From the NCBI GenBank assembly GCA_023213395.1, contig CM041465.1, positions 139,631,741-139,695,740 on the forward strand: a stretch of 64,000 bases of DNA. Reading direction: 5' to 3'. The stretch comes from Cycas panzhihuaensis (taxonomy: Eukaryota; Cycadophyta). Positions within the stretch are counted from its first letter, which is position 1, and the number at the start of each line of letters is the position of its first letter. The position numbers were made by a program, and so were the translations under genes. This document shows positions 24,101 to 36,508 of this stretch, one piece after another. A model generated the notes under the pieces. It did no database searches. It was not told where the DNA came from and worked only from the letters and a program-made list of their open reading frames with translations.

Positions 24101-24270
24101 TACGGATAGAGAAAGGGGAACCAATGCAAAATGATTGCATTCTTCAAAGGAAGCAGACTAAGACTCGAAGAGGCATAATCGAGTCCTTCAGAATTGCAGA
24201 GAAAGGATAAGTACCTAGCAAAGCGAAATGGTACAATAAGGAGATAGGGAAAATCAAATTCCCTCATCTA
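21120..24270 (+). pseudogene. Pol of element C: RT, RNase H, integrase, chromodomain-like tail
   Basis: The RT begins in 21145-21894 (SPIVLVPKKDGGWRMCIDYQ, KNRHPLPWIDDLLDQL). After a frameshift it continues in 21876-22070 ([20 protein letters not shown] and [11 protein letters not shown], the YLDD box). RNase H (22359-22664) reads PFELETDASDYAMGSVL and VIHTDHKPLQFL. The integrase has an H-H-C-C region near 22990-23130, SIDFLGGLP, SDRDSRF and a QTEVVNR Glu. The tail 23830-24210 has a GPY/F-type block (LRYGPFIILKKIGENAFRL) and a damaged chromodomain-like end. Stops interrupt at 21613, 22068, 22661 and 23430. The element inserts by reverse transcription and integration, but this copy cannot. Confidence 0.85.
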
Positions 24271-24302
24271 CAACTATAAAGTTCATGAGGCTATGAACTC
24301 CT

Positions 24303-24317
24303 AAAAAAGGGGAGTTT
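24303..24317 (+). other. Polypurine tract of element C
   Basis: AAAAAAGGGGAGTTT abuts the 3' LTR, whose first two bases are CG where the 5' LTR has TG. Confidence 0.75.
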
Positions 24318-25461
24318 CGATCCGTTTCAGATCTTTAAATACTTTATTTTTCATGTAAATAGTCTTTATGTAGTAGAAAAATGCCTTAAAAAGGTTTAAT
24401 GGTCTTCATTTAGTAGAAATATGCCTTTAAAAGGCTTAAAACATGTAAAAAAGTGTATTTCTACAAGTGCAAAAAGGTGCTATAACTGCCACCAAGCTGC
24501 TATTAAGGTGCTACAACTGCTACCAAGGTGCTATTAACTGCTACCAAGGTGCTATGCAAGTGCTACGACTACTACAAAGCTACTACGAAGCTACTACAAA
24601 CTACTACGAAACTACTACGTAATCTGAGATCGCTACAGAATCATGAGACTGCTATGCAGAAGTCAAAAAATGAAAAAATAACAAAAACAGAAATGGTTTT
24701 GGTGGCACAAACGGTAACCGTTTGGCACAAAATTTAAGGAGAGAGTGCACACATGTGTCCTCTATGCATTTAAAGGGAAAAACTCCAAAATAAAAGAATT
24801 TTTCTAAGATTTAACAAGCCGTTTTGAAATCCGTTGGAAAATAAAAAAATGGAAATATCTCTCTCAAATGAAAACGCATTTAAGCGAAATTCGGGAGAGG
24901 AATTCGGGGGATCTCGACAGAGATTTTTGATAGGAACAAGAGGACGCTATAGCTATAGATGCAACACATAGCAAGATTCAAGAAAACTCCAAGAAAAATC
25001 ATTTTCTAGAAAGTGAACAGCTCCAAGAGTAAAATCTGCGTTGGGAGAAAAAAGACGGAAAACACAGCAGAATAAACCTGTTGCGGGGATCTTAAAGGAG
25101 CCCAGAAATCGTAGTTATAGCCAAGAGGAGAAGACAACAAGAGCAACAGTCCTAGAAAAAAGATGCTAGCCAGTTCTTCTTCACCAAAATGGGATTTTTG
25201 GTAATAAAAGACCAAAAACGGTTTTGCAGACTTCGAGACGGAGGTTCCAGTGAATAAGCAACAGCACAAGGAGCACCCAACACTTATTTTCTCTCTCCCA
25301 AAATGCTGTAGCAGTCCCTTGCATGCTCAACAGAGCACAAATAAAAGGAGTTTTGTAAGAAAATTCCAATATCTTCAATTCTATGTAATAATATGTAAAT
25401 TGTTTCTGGATTTTGTTTCAATTGGTTAAAGTTTTCGCTTTCCTATTCAAGATTCAGATCA
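24318..25461 (+). repeat. 3' LTR of element C (1144 bp)
   Basis: Matches 18416-19581. It ends CA at 25460-25461 and is followed by TGAAC. Differences between the two LTRs are mainly transitions and small repeat-number changes. Confidence 0.9.
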
Positions 25462-25466
25462 TGAAC
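25462..25466. repeat. Target-site duplication of element C (right, TGAAC)
   Basis: Identical to 18411-18415. Confidence 0.88.
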
Positions 25467-26563
25467 CCCTCCAAAAATTTTGCTTTTTCATTGAAATGGA
25501 GTCATTTCTCCTAAAAATATTGTTGTCACTACATTATTAAATTGTCAAGGATCAATTTAATAAGTTATTGTTAATATTTTCATGGGAAACTTCATTATTA
25601 GGTGTGTAAAAAATGGTTGTCTTCCTTGTTTGACCTTTTGTTGGGCTTCTGTTTCAAAACCTTTTATAGTATGCAATGTAGGGTTTCCTTCTTTACATTT
25701 TGTTCTTATACTAAGGTATCCAATTTTGTATATGTGGCACTCAAATTGGCATATTACTCACTGATTATGGTGGGCATCTATGCGTTGATATCTTTTAGCC
25801 TTCAAATTATCATCTCACTGTAAATATATAATTAGCATTTTACTTAGTGATGTTTGAATCCTTACTTATCAACTATTTTCTATTTGGCACCCTTTGCACT
25901 ATGTTTCTCTTTAATGGACATTCTCCTTCCCTTGACATTTAATCCATTTTGATGGCATTAATAACATCCTTCACTTTCCTATTCAAGCTTGTATATATAG
26001 GTCAATGGCCATTATTATTGATATTTAATTGTGGGGTATCAATCCTAAGCGAAGGCATTGTAATTTTTTTTTCTTGTCAATCAATCAAAATTTGTCATAG
26101 GTTGCCCTTCAGTTTATAGGTCACAAGTTCTATCATGCAAGTTGGTATGAAAAGTTGCATAATAGATAGTTTGGTAAAACATTATTTGACTATAACCTAT
26201 AGTCACAAATCTTAGAGTATGTAATTTAGAACATTCTACTTTTAATAAAAGACACCCCTAAAGGTTAAAACAACCTTTTAATATGTGTTTCATCATTGTC
26301 TTATCAATGGAGTCTAGTAGCCCATCTTCAAAGGCTTATAAAATTAATTTTTAATACCTTCTTTTATCATCTTCATCGCTGATTTTCCATTTTAACTAGT
26401 GGATTTATCATTATGTCAACATAGCCCTTCAATAAAGTCTATCACAATATCTTCGTTGGCCATCTATATTATTTCTAATTCAATTTATTTTTTTAGTGAT
26501 TTCAATTAGAGGATCCTTCAATAACAATCCATAACAACTTAGTAGAGTTTATCAATAAGAGGT
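25467..26563. other. AT-rich intergenic segment
   Basis: No gene, tRNA or recognisable element. The two short plus-strand frames near 25600-25820 lack recognisable motifs. It may be the continuation of the older sequence interrupted by element C. Confidence 0.5.
26559..26563. repeat. Target-site duplication of element B (left, GAGGT)
   Basis: Repeated exactly at 42954-42958. Confidence 0.9.
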
Positions 26564-29082
26564 TGTTTCCCGGCTTTCGGGAATGGATATGGAATCACCG
26601 ACTCAGGTAAGTGCAGGTATGTCTCTAGCATTATCATCGCTTTCGTTTACTGTATGTTTGCTTGCATATCTGCATGTGTATGACTTTGTGGGCGGCCTTG
26701 TAGTCATCCACACTTATTTTTAGCCTATGATGACTATAGCAGGGGCACACTCCCAGCAAGTGTGGCACCCTGGTGACCATATTACTTCCGTGACCGCCTC
26801 CTCGCTCCTGGATCCACTAGGTTTGCGCCACCTCCGCCCGTGTGATGACCCATCATCGTTTGTTTAGCCTGCCACCTCATTTGAGTCCTATTTTTGCTCC
26901 CGTGGACCCGTTTGCTGGCTTGTTTGCTCCCAGGTGGGTGTTCTAGTGGCCCATTAGCCCTTTCGGCCGTCTGCCCCTAGCCTGGACTGGTTGGTGGGCC
27001 CCACTTTTCGCTCGTGTTCATACCTGCAGAAATTTTTGATCTGCGAATATCTGTAAATTACCACAGAAATTCTGTCTCTACTTGTTTTTAAAAATCTGCC
27101 GTGGCAATTTCTCATTTATTGCGAAACTGCCACGTGGTTCGTGCTTTTTCTCTCTACCAGCTGTGCCCTAATCACACGCTTTAGGGCTTTGCTTGAGTAC
27201 TTAAACACTTTTTGGCTCATTTTCAAAGATCTTTTGGCTCACTTTCAATTTTGCTCTCAAGAAAAACACTCTCCTGCTCTGCTCTTCTCTGCTGTTTCTT
27301 CTTTATGGACCTGCACTCTTCATACAGCGCCCATCTCTCCTTTGGCTTGGCTGAGACATTCTCTAAGCCCCTCAAACGCCTTGGAGAGGGCTCCTTTGAA
27401 GCGGTTTCTAGCTGGTTTCTACCCAGGTAGTCCACGAGTCCCCCGCTTGCAGGTGTTTCCCGTCACGTCTCCGTAGCAGGGTCCCTAGCCTGCTCTACTT
27501 CAGATCTGGGCTGATTTCTCAGCCCTTCTTCGCTGCTCCTTGGCTGAGGCAAATCCCTTGCCTCCCCTTCCCAGGTATTCTTCACTTTGAATTTGTTTTC
27601 TTGTGATATTTATGCTTCAGCTTATTTGCTCTTACTTGTTGCTTGAGGGTTGGTTTTCCTCCCTTTTGAGGACTGTTGTACCACCCTCCCTGTGCTTCTT
27701 GCCTGCGTTTGCTGTCCAAGGCAGCGGTGTTGAGGGGTTGCATAGGTTTTGGAGAGGAGCTAGGTGGATTCCGTACCACCTTCCATGCTCCCTAAGCGGC
27801 TCTAAGCCCTCCAAAGCCTCCCTCTCGCCCCGTGCTCCCCTTGGCTTACAAACAAGGGCTTGAAGGCTCCCTTTGGTTGCCCAAACCGGTTACAATACTG
27901 ACGATTTGGGACCCTTTGTCCAGGTTTGGGTACCATCCATAGGTCCCAACCGCGGGTCCTTACTCCACATTTGCTCCCCAGTCACCCGGTTTGCTCTCCA
28001 TAGCATCCTGGTTCCCCGTGGATATCTTTGGGCCTCTCTTGCCCCTTTTATAGCCATTTTCCAGCCTTGGCTCTTGACTTTCTCCTCACTGCCTCGTGGC
28101 TCTTGGGGGGAGGTTTGGGCGCCATTTGCGGGAGGTAGGCCACTCCGAGGCTTACCCTATTGTTTCCTTTCACTTTGGTCATTTTCCTTTGATACTTTCT
28201 TTATTGGACTAACGCTAATGCATGTATATCCAGATTCTCGTTTATGTTGCTTAGACATATATCGCTAGATTTTTGTGTTGCATGTTAGTGTTCTTCCTTT
28301 GGGAAGAGGGAGACCGTCGTTGCTTGCAGGTACTTGAGACACGCGGAGAACGTTGCCCATTGGCCTCTCTACCGGTAAGCGCTCTTGCATGTGTTATGTT
28401 TTATGCTATCTCATTTACTAGTTAGTGTTTCTTTCCTTCCTTCGGTATCGCATGTGGTTTCCCGGGGAAGGTAAGGAAGCCCCTCTTTCGCCCGCTGCTA
28501 GATCTCGCATCCGGTACGTCGCGCGGAGTGGTTGGGTGCTCTTCGTGAAGGCTACGTCATCTCGCACACCTTCGGCCCAGGTGCACATTTCACTCCCCTT
28601 CACTACCCTTGTTTTTTCCTTTTATTTCTTTCCTAGTAATTAGCACATCGAAAGATTAAAAGGGAAAATTGGTTTGGTACTTGTTTGCGATTTGTTTGCC
28701 TTGTTGCGTATATCTTTATTACTTGTAGGAAAGATTGTAGGAGTTCCCTTTTCCCCTACCTTTCCTTCCCTCTCCTTAACCGCACAAGTGCCTTGCTTCC
28801 TGCATCACTCGTGCACCCGGTTAGGTTGTGTAGGTTTGCTCTTGGCCTATCTCCATTAGGTCTTTTCTCTCTCCCTTCTGGCCACCCAAGGGTGGGAGGG
28901 TCCTACTCCTGGGGTCACCCAATAGTAGCCATACTCCATTGCAGATCCCAAACTCGCGCTCCAGCGTACGGGGCGCTCTGTGTGGTAGTTACCCGCCTTT
29001 TAGGTTCCACTTCCTATCATTTCATCACTTACTCTCCCCCACGCCTATCAGTTAGGTAGTTATCCCATAGCAAGGTCGTCCA
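26564..29082 (+). repeat. 5' LTR of element B (2519 bp)
   Basis: Matches 40443-42953. It opens TGTTTCCCGG and ends CGTCCA. Frames inside it (for example 27873-28268 and 28685-29059) recur in all copies but show no protein motif and are taken as LTR sequence. The sequence after the LTR shows TGGGGA about 13 bases inside, but no convincing primer site. Confidence 0.92.
27575..28329 (+). other. Intron-like GT...AG segment inside the B 5' LTR
   Basis: Begins CCCAG|GTATTC and ends TTGCAG|GTAC; 755 bp. The same segment is at 41437-42201 in the 3' LTR. Both A LTRs lack it, joining the flanks at 1476/1477 and 14734/14735. It is either an LTR intron lost through a spliced RNA, or a deletion between short AGGTA repeats that lie at the ends. 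Confidence 0.55.
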
Positions 29083-29132
29083 CCGCGACCATCTTTGGGG
29101 ATCAAGAAGGGAGCTAGTCTCGCTCTCTTCGG

Positions 29133-31560
29133 TTGGTTTCGCTACTCTTGTGTGATCCTTTCTGTACCTATCTCAATCTCTCCGTTGGGCAGCCCCCAAC
29201 GCGTGTGTTATACCATTCTTTCTCTTTTCCTAACATCGTCGGTCGACCTTACATGCGGCGTTTCTCCCGTCGCCTGCGCAGTCTACCTCCTTTGTTAGAG
29301 GACCCCGAGTATAGCCTTCTTGCCTCGTCGGATTCCGATCCGACTATGGAAGGATACTCTTCCGATTGGATCTACCACACTTCAGCCATGGATACCCATG
29401 CTTTTCCTTCTGCTATTCCTGGGTCCACCCAAGAGGGTGATGACCCCCTTTACTACCTAAACGATCAACACCTTTCTTTTGATCCCCATCCTTCTACCCA
29501 CGCCATAGAAGGATCCGTTCCCCCCGAGGATTGCCATGCAGTGGGCGATCCTTATGAGGAACTTTCTGATGGACATGTCTTGTTCGAGGTCCCGATCACC
29601 TCTTATGGGTATGTAGGGACTCCTCCTGTCGACGTGCTTGAGGCTCTTAATGAGTGCCACCGTGCGGCATGCTCTCAACCACGTCCCAGATGGCTTGAGG
29701 GTGTCCTGCGTGGAGGAGCCTCTTCCTCCTCCGCTCCTCCCCCTCATGCTTCATCCTCATCCACCTTTCCTGTGACAACAAACCCCTTCCTGCCTACATG
29801 TACATCCCACTCATTTCCTGCGGCGGGGGCACGTGTGGCACCTTCCATCCCTCATCAAGGTCCTAATGCCTTAGGGTCTTCTGACGGTGTGTCTTTCCCT
29901 CAATTGGGGGTTAGCATACCCGCTCCCAATCCAACTAATGTGCCATCTCCTAATGTGGAACATGTTGCTCCTAGTAGGCCTATTGGCCCTACTAGTTTTC
30001 CAATCGCTAGTCAGGTGGGATCCGTTCCCACGCATCCTCCAACCCGGCACGTTGGTGCTTCTCTCTACGTTCCCCCAGGGTATACCTCTCAACCCTGGGG
30101 GCACGGTAGAGGAAGCCGTCTCCCTGTTTATGGGGTGGATCCGCTACACCCATATGGGATGGCTCCACCAACAGGTGGCCCATATGGGCAGAACCTGGTT
30201 CCACATCCCGTTTGTCCGTCTTCCAATGCAATTCCGTCCGTCGTGCCTTCGCAAGGGAACCCAACTCCCTTCCAAGGCACCTACCCCCATGTCCCTTTTC
30301 AACAAAGGGCGCTTCCTCAAGGAGGGGTGGGTGTTCCACCCCCACCCGTTCCTTGTGCGTTGCCTACTTCGACATTCGTTGATCCTATGATTCAGGCGAG
30401 GGCATGCCCCTTCATGGACTTTAGGTCAACCCCTCTTTCGGTTGAGGCGTTGCGAACCAACTTGCCACCTCATCCCCCTGAAGTTCCTAGATTCGATGGA
30501 ACTTCGTCGCAAGACCCGGCGGAGCATGTCCGTAGTTTTTCTATGGCATGCATCGATTACTGGGCTTACGACCATATTTTGATGAAACTTTTTTCGCGAT
30601 CCTTGCAGGGTGACGCCCTTAAATGGTTTTACCATCTCCCTGCCCACTCAATCCATTCATTCCAGCAATTGGTGGACGAGTTCATCAACTACTTTGATGT
30701 AGCTCGCCCATTCGAGAGTGGAATGAAATCCCTTCTTTCGCTCAAACAAGGTTATGATGAGATGAATCGTGACTTTGTGCGACGATTCCATAACTTGCTT
30801 CACTCCACCAAGGCAACCTTGCCCGAGGAGCTGAAGCGAGACCTGTTTGTCAATGCACTTTGTCCCGAAGTCCACGTGGAAGTTCTCAAGATGGGGGCGA
30901 CCACGTGTGATTCCGCGATCGCCAAGTGCTTGGCGTTGGAGGCTATTGAGATCCAAGATGGTCTCAAGAAACCTCTTAAGCCCTCACAACATCGTGAGGC
31001 ACCACCCCCTGCCAAAGATACTAAACCTTCCCAGCCGACGCGGCCTTCCTCTCATCCTACCGAGAGGACCTTAGATCCCCTCATATCAGCTATACGCTCA
31101 TTCGAGCGTACGATGAAGGAGCTCAAGCTTCAAGGTCCTTCATCTCCTACTTCAAACAAACAAGTCCAACAAACTACCCAAGCTCCTCTTCCCAGGAATG
31201 GAAACGTCCAGTCCTCTCAAGCGAGAAGGTCTGACCCTCCGCTTGAGAAGAAGTGGTGCTCCATTCATGGGGATTGTTTCCATGATGATTCGCGTTGTAG
31301 GGCCCAGCATCCAAAGGATGCCCCTCGACATGATTCTTCCTCCAAACGGGCCTCAAGGCCTAATTTGGATCAACCTGTTCACAAGGATCCGTTCCCTAAA
31401 CATGGGGAACGCGATCGCTACCCCCAAACTAAGAACAACCGTAACTGAGGAAGATCGCCTGATCCCCGTCCTTCCCGCGACAAAGGGAAGGGCACGCGGA
31501 ACTCTTCTTCCTCTTCTCGTTCCCCGTTGCCTTCACGATCCCGGAACAGGGGGAAGAAGG
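29133..31560 (+). pseudogene. Gag of element B (nearly intact)
   Basis: Open from 29133 to a TGA at 31446-31448, 771 residues; an internal start such as the Met of MEGYSSDW is possible. The first 400 residues are Pro/Ser/Gly-rich and disordered. Residues of about 440-640 are the capsid: VPRFDGTSSQDPAEHVRSF, GDALKWFYHLPAHSIHSF and NRDFVRRFHNLL. The zinc knuckle near 31255 is CSIHGDCFHDDSRC, with CCHC spacing but His at the second position. Element A reads through the TGA position with Arg (CGG), so the TGA is a mutation and the original frame continued into protease. Confidence 0.88.
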
Positions 31561-32870
31561 TGATCCAGTTGCTTGAAGCAACTCTGACTTTTGCCCTTAC
31601 GCGATCTCAAGCTGCTAAGGAAGTGGCGGGAGCTGCTGGTTCTTCCACTCCTTCCGACCCTCTTCCGGAGACCCTTCTTCCGGAAGTCCCTCTCTATCCC
31701 AAGGCTATTCCTGTGCGCACAGGTCGTTACGACTTTCGAAGGGCACTTACCCAACCTACTGGGAAGGGTAAGCCTTTCTCCGTCGTGGGTGAGCTCCATA
31801 CGGTCGCTGCAGGAATGTCCTTGATGGACGTTCTGAGGAGCTGTCCCGAGCAACGGGCCCTCCTCCTGGAAGCTTTAGGATCGGGTGATGTGCCTGTCCA
31901 CGTTTTGGGTGTCGCCCAAGGTTGTGGACCTGCTATCTCTTTTGATCCTAAGGATCTTCCTCACGTCAGTGGAACTTCCCATTCACCATCACCATCGATA
32001 CGCCTGATTGTACCCTTCGAAGAACTGTTGTCGACAACGGTTCTTCCATCAATGCCATGCCCTTGCGCGTCATGCAAGAGCTTGGTATCTCTGCCTTGGA
32101 ACCCATTCCCTGGCAATGCCAAGGGTATGACGGTAGTGAGAAGACCCCTCTGGGATCTGTCGCGATTCCGCTCACCCTTGAGGGCAAGACCGTTCTTGCT
32201 GATGTTGTAGTCCTCGACGTTGATGTGGATTACAGCCTCCTTCTAGGTCGTCCATGGCTCGACCAAATGGGAGCCGTGTACTCGACCCTTTGGGGACAAC
32301 TTAAATTCGTCCATGATGGACGAATGAGAGTGATCCCCCGCAAACGCCCTTTTTCTAAACAAACTCGTTCCGCCAATTCGGCAAACCCAGGTTCATCTAC
32401 TCATGCCTCGGCTTGCTCTATTGGTATACCTAATCCGTCTGAAGAAGATCCCGCATGTTCTTCTCCTAGCCTCACGCGTTTTACCCCTATTAGCATTGGG
32501 AGTTATGGGTACCTTGCTTCGTTCAGCGATGATGAGTCACTCGACGAAGACGAGGATTGTCTTCACCCCGTCTCTTTCCTTCGTGCCAATAGGTTGCACC
32601 TGCCTTGTTCTAGGTCCCCGTCTAGAACCCCTCTCGTTGGTGAGGCTAGCCCCTCGTGCGTGTCACACGTCATCGCTCGTGTTGACCCGCCTATCGCCAG
32701 TTCTTCTTTTTCGTTACCCCCCGTAGGTAATGGTTTTGAGGAATTGCCTTTCGCTCCTTCCGAGGAGCCTCTTTCTGGTTTTCCTTCGAATTCCCGTGAA
32801 GGAGCTGAGCAACCCGACGGTGATCACGGTCCTGCTGCTCCTACTTCTTCTAGTGCTTCTTCTACTCGAA
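31561..32870 (+). pseudogene. Protease and linker of element B
   Basis: An N-terminal stretch (LTRSQAAKEV, SLMDVLRSCPEQRALLLEALG) leads to a 16-base deletion near 31960 relative to A, which shifts the frame. The protease then reads VVDNGSSINAMPLRVMQELG (active-site Asp with DNGSS), LADVVVLDVDVDYSLLLGRPWLDQ and an acidic linker (SDDESLDEDED). The second part is open from 32057 into the RT region. Confidence 0.83.
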
Positions 32871-34020
32871 GTAAGGTCATCCATGGGGTGGATTATTTCG
32901 AGGATGACGAAGCCCTGCTTGAGCATCTAGCAGGCCTTGTGCCCAACTTGCCTTCTGGCCACCACCGGCTTGGTCACCAGAAGATCCTTGCGATCGGATC
33001 CACACTCGCCGATCTGATCCCGTCTCCTGTTCCTCCTCCTCCCGTTGATCTTGCCCCTCTCCACTTCGAGGAGGGCAATGCCATGTGCATGGGGGCAACT
33101 CAAGACATAGTTTTGGCCCCGGGCAAGGTCATTAAGGTTGGGTTGGAATGCTCTCCTGATGAGATAAGGGAATACTCCCTTCATTCCGGGAGTTTGAGAC
33201 ATTTTTGCGTGGGATTATCTTGACATGAAGGGAATCGACCCTCGATTGTCACTCATAACCTCACCACCCTTCACTGGCGCATACATGCACGAGCAGCGTC
33301 CTCTTCACCCGAAGCTCTCTGCCACCGTCAAGATGGAGGTTGAGAAGCTTCTAGAAGCTGGGCTCATCACTTCCATTGACTACCCTAAGTGGGTCTCCAA
33401 TATTGTTCCCGTTGCTAAAAAGAACAGGGCAATCCGTATATGTGTCAACTTTCGCGACATCAACAACGCTTGTCCTAAGGATAATTTTCTATTACCCTTT
33501 CTAGATCAGATCATTGATCGCACCGCCAGATTTGAAGTGATGTCCCTAATGGATGGCTTCTCCGGTTACAACCAAATCCAGATTTCTCCCGAAGACCGCC
33601 ATAAGATGGCCTTCACTACTCCTTGGGGTACCTTCACCTACAAGGCGATGCCCTTTGGCCTTAAAAATGCGGGTGCTACTTACCAGAGAGCCATGCATTT
33701 CATCTTCCATGACCTCATCAACGACACGTTGGAGGTCTTCATGGATGATATGATGGGTCTTTCCCGTGTGAGAGCCCATCATCCTTCCGACTTGCGTGCG
33801 ATCTTCTCACGATGCCGCGAGTATCACGTCAGTCTTAATCCGCTCAAATGTGTGTTTGCCGTTACCTCGGGTAAACTCCTTGGATTCCTTGTATCCAAAC
33901 AAGGAGTTCAGATCGACCCTGACAAAGTCAGGGCGATCCTCGACATCTTATACCTAGAACTCAGCGGCGGATCAAGTCGTTTCTAGCGGGGCTCGGTTTC
34001 CTTAGGCGCTTCTTGGCCGA
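32871..34020 (+). pseudogene. Reverse transcriptase of element B
   Basis: Starts in the frame ending at 33223, shifts, and continues at 33225-33986: KMEVEKLLEAGLITSIDYPK, VPVAKKNRAIRICVNF, SLMDGFSGYNQIQI, KAMPFGLKNAGATYQRAM and EVFMDDMMGLSRVR. Polymerase Asp residues are present; the FMDD box is shared with A, so it is inherited. A frameshift at about 33950 breaks the connection domain. Confidence 0.88.
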
Positions 34021-34079
34021 CTTGTGAGCTAAACCCCTCATGAACTGTTGAAGAAGGGGCCCTTTTGCACAGTGCGACA

Positions 34080-34480
34080 AGACCCAAAAGGCCTTGAAGG
34101 ACTCAAGGAAGCCACGGCTTGGCTCCTACGTGGCGCCTCCCCAGGTTCGATGGGCCCTTCATCTGTATACCTCGGCCCGACGAGTCCTTGGGCGCTATGC
34201 TCGCTCGGGAGGATGACTCGAGGCCCGAGAGGCTATATATTTCATCAGTCGCACTCTTGTGGCTGATGAGCTTAACTATTCCCCTGCTGAGAAGGAATGC
34301 CTCTCCTTGGTCCACGCGACCAAGAAGTTTAGGCACTACTTGCTCATTAATACTAAGGTGATCGTTCGTCGATCCCTTGAGATACTTACTAACTCGTTCG
34401 GTTGTGGGTAGGGCCGGTCGTTGGGCCATCCTACTCCAAGAATTTGATCTCCTTATTGTTAACCGGAAATCAAAGAAGGG
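34080..34480 (+). pseudogene. Gypsy-type RNase H of element B
   Basis: Broken frames carry PRFDGPFI, then the TSA (instead of TDA) position also seen in [16 protein letters not shown] and a KKFRHYLL stretch, followed by LLQEFDLLIVNRKSKKG. It is the RNase H fused to RT in Ty3/gypsy Pol; loss of the first Asp in both copies suggests the domain was already impaired in the parent. Confidence 0.75.
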
Positions 34481-34559
34481 CATGATAGTGGCTGAGCAAC
34501 TTGTAGACGCCCCTATCCCTAACTCCTTTGATACTCCCGTTGACGACTCTCTCCCTGAT

Positions 34560-35849
34560 GATTCTATCCTGACGATTCAGGGAGTTCCTCCCCATCCACT
34601 CATCGACAATGAGTGGTACGACGACATAGTGCAGTATCTCACGCAACAACAATATCGCCCTGACGCTAGTAACAAAGTTAAATCTTGTATCCAGACTTCT
34701 GCCAGGCAATACCTCCTCGTGGATGAGGTATTGTACAAGAGGTCCTTCAATGGGATCCTCCTCATTGCGTCACTGGCGGCGGAGCCAGTCTTCGCGAATG
34801 CCACCACGGCATTTGTGGAGGTCACTTTGGGGGCCAGTCTATGGCTCAGAGGATCCTTCGCATGGGCTACTTTTGGCCGTCTCTTTTCAAAGACGCTCAT
34901 GCCTTTGCGCTGAAATGTCGGCAATGTCAAGAGCACGCCAACATTTCCCATGTGCCTTCCGAGGCCTTGCATCCTATTGTCTCACCATGGCCCTTCGCTC
35001 AGTGGGAACTAGACCTCATTGGGACTATCTCCCCACCTTCGTCGACGCAGCACAAGTTCATCTTGACTGCCATGGAGTATTTCACCAAATAGGCGGAGGC
35101 CATCCCCTTGATCACTACTCCCAGCAAAATGATTACCACATTCATTTATCAGCACATCATTTGCCGTTTCAGAATTCCGGATGTCATAATCACCGACAAT
35201 GGAACTCCTTTCTGTAATAAGGAGGTGGATGAGCTTTGTGAGAAGTTCAAAATCTCTCATAAGACTTCTTCCCCTTATTACCCTCAGGCAAATGGTCAGG
35301 TGGAGTCTTTTAATAAGACTCTTGTCAACATTCTCAAGAAAACTGTTGCTCAATCCCAAAGGGATTGGCACCTTCAGTTGCCCTCCGCCTTGTGGGCCTA
35401 TCGTACCTTTGTCCGTTCCACCACGGGAATGACCTCGTTCTCCTTGGTCTACGGTACTAAGGCGGTACTCCCGTTGGAGGTGGAGATTCCTTCCTTGCGA
35501 GTCTCCCTTCGAGGTTTCATCGACGACGAGTCGATCCGTCGAGCACTTTGTTGGACCTCGAAGCTTTGGATGAGAGGCGGCTTAGCGCTATCAGGCTAAC
35601 CTAGCATCCAAAGCCCGCTCACAAAGGGCCCACGATAAATGCCTGCGTTCCTGCCCTTTGTTTCATGGGGACTATGTCCTCAAGCTCGAATATCTCCATG
35701 ACCATTTGACCAAATTCAAACCCCGGTGGGTTGGTCCTTTCGTCATTATTAAATCTCTCAATAATGGTGCTTATAGGATAGCCACCCTGGAGGGGCTCAA
35801 ATTTGAGAAAGCCGTTAATGGGATGTTCCTTAAGAAGTTTTATGCTTGA
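34560..35849 (+). pseudogene. Integrase of element B
   Basis: The zinc-binding part includes KCRQCQEHANISH (34900-34950). The core runs WELDLIGTI (Asp), IPDVIITDNGTPFCN (Asp) and QANGQVESFNKTLV (Glu). A TAG at 35090-35092 replaces a Trp codon seen in A. A frameshift lies between 35560 and 35658; the C-terminal module 35658-35849 (RWVGPFVIIKSLNNGAYRI, LKKFY) follows. Expected to join cDNA to target DNA. Confidence 0.87.
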
Positions 35850-36508
35850 CCTCTCGGTGATCCCTTCACCCCGCTCCGAAATGAGCCTAAACTACCATCT
35901 TAGGTTGTCCCCATTCTCCCCAACCACGGGTAGAATGGCAATTTAAGATGGATCCTCCCTTCGTCTTTCTAGTTCCTTCCGCAGAACCCGCGTTCCCGTA
36001 TCCTCTCGGGAACCCTTGTGTCATCTTGCTTGGGCATCCCCCAATCAGGAGGATGCTTGGGGGCATCGTCGCTTCTCCTTTCCCGTCCGTCGTTTCCTTC
36101 GCATATCCCGCTATGTTCTCCTGTAGACATGTATGCCGCCCTGCTCCCTAACCTCACACTTCTATGTTGTCCCGCTCATGGCGTGTGTGTGTGCCCCTGT
36201 TAGGCGTATGGCCATACATGGAAGGAAACGTATGCATCATACAACAAAATATCCATAACATAAAACATCTACAACATAACATTCATAATGCACAAAAATA
36301 AATATACATATCATCCACACACCATGCACAGCATCTCATATCCGAATGGGGTTCCAATCACCCCATGCATATATATATACATATCAAAATCATGTCATCA
36401 TACATCCTGGGAAGCCGGTGTCCTTGCAGGGGGGGTACAATCAAATGGTCCTATATATGACCCCCTGGAGGCCCGTGCTTTCCCCTGTCAGAACTATATA
36501 TACATATC
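35850..36508. other. Spacer between integrase and antisense gene (element B)
   Basis: Conserved at DNA level with 6431-7088 of A. It holds CATA-rich simple sequence near 36230-36320. No protein-like frame is conserved. Confidence 0.55.

Larger units (their letters stand above)
18416..25461 (+). mobile_element. Element C: chromovirus-like Ty3/gypsy LTR retrotransposon
   Basis: A 7.0 kb plus-strand element with LTRs 18416-19581 and 24318-25461, a tRNA-Met-type primer site, gag, protease, RT, RNase H, integrase with a GPY/F-like module, and a degenerate chromodomain-like tail. Many in-frame TAG/TAA codons sit where CAG/CAA is expected, so the copy is dead. It is unrelated to the A/B family. Confidence 0.9.

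Noticed and set aside
27873-28268. 131-residue frame in the B LTR
   Set aside because: Lies in the intron-like LTR segment; no domain and absent from A.
28685-29059. LTR frame of 124 residues, similar to 892-1275 and 14150-14545 on the minus strand
   Set aside because: Open in several LTRs but composition follows the DNA, no motif, and it sits in the LTR leader next to splice-like sites; conservation is explained by LTR identity.
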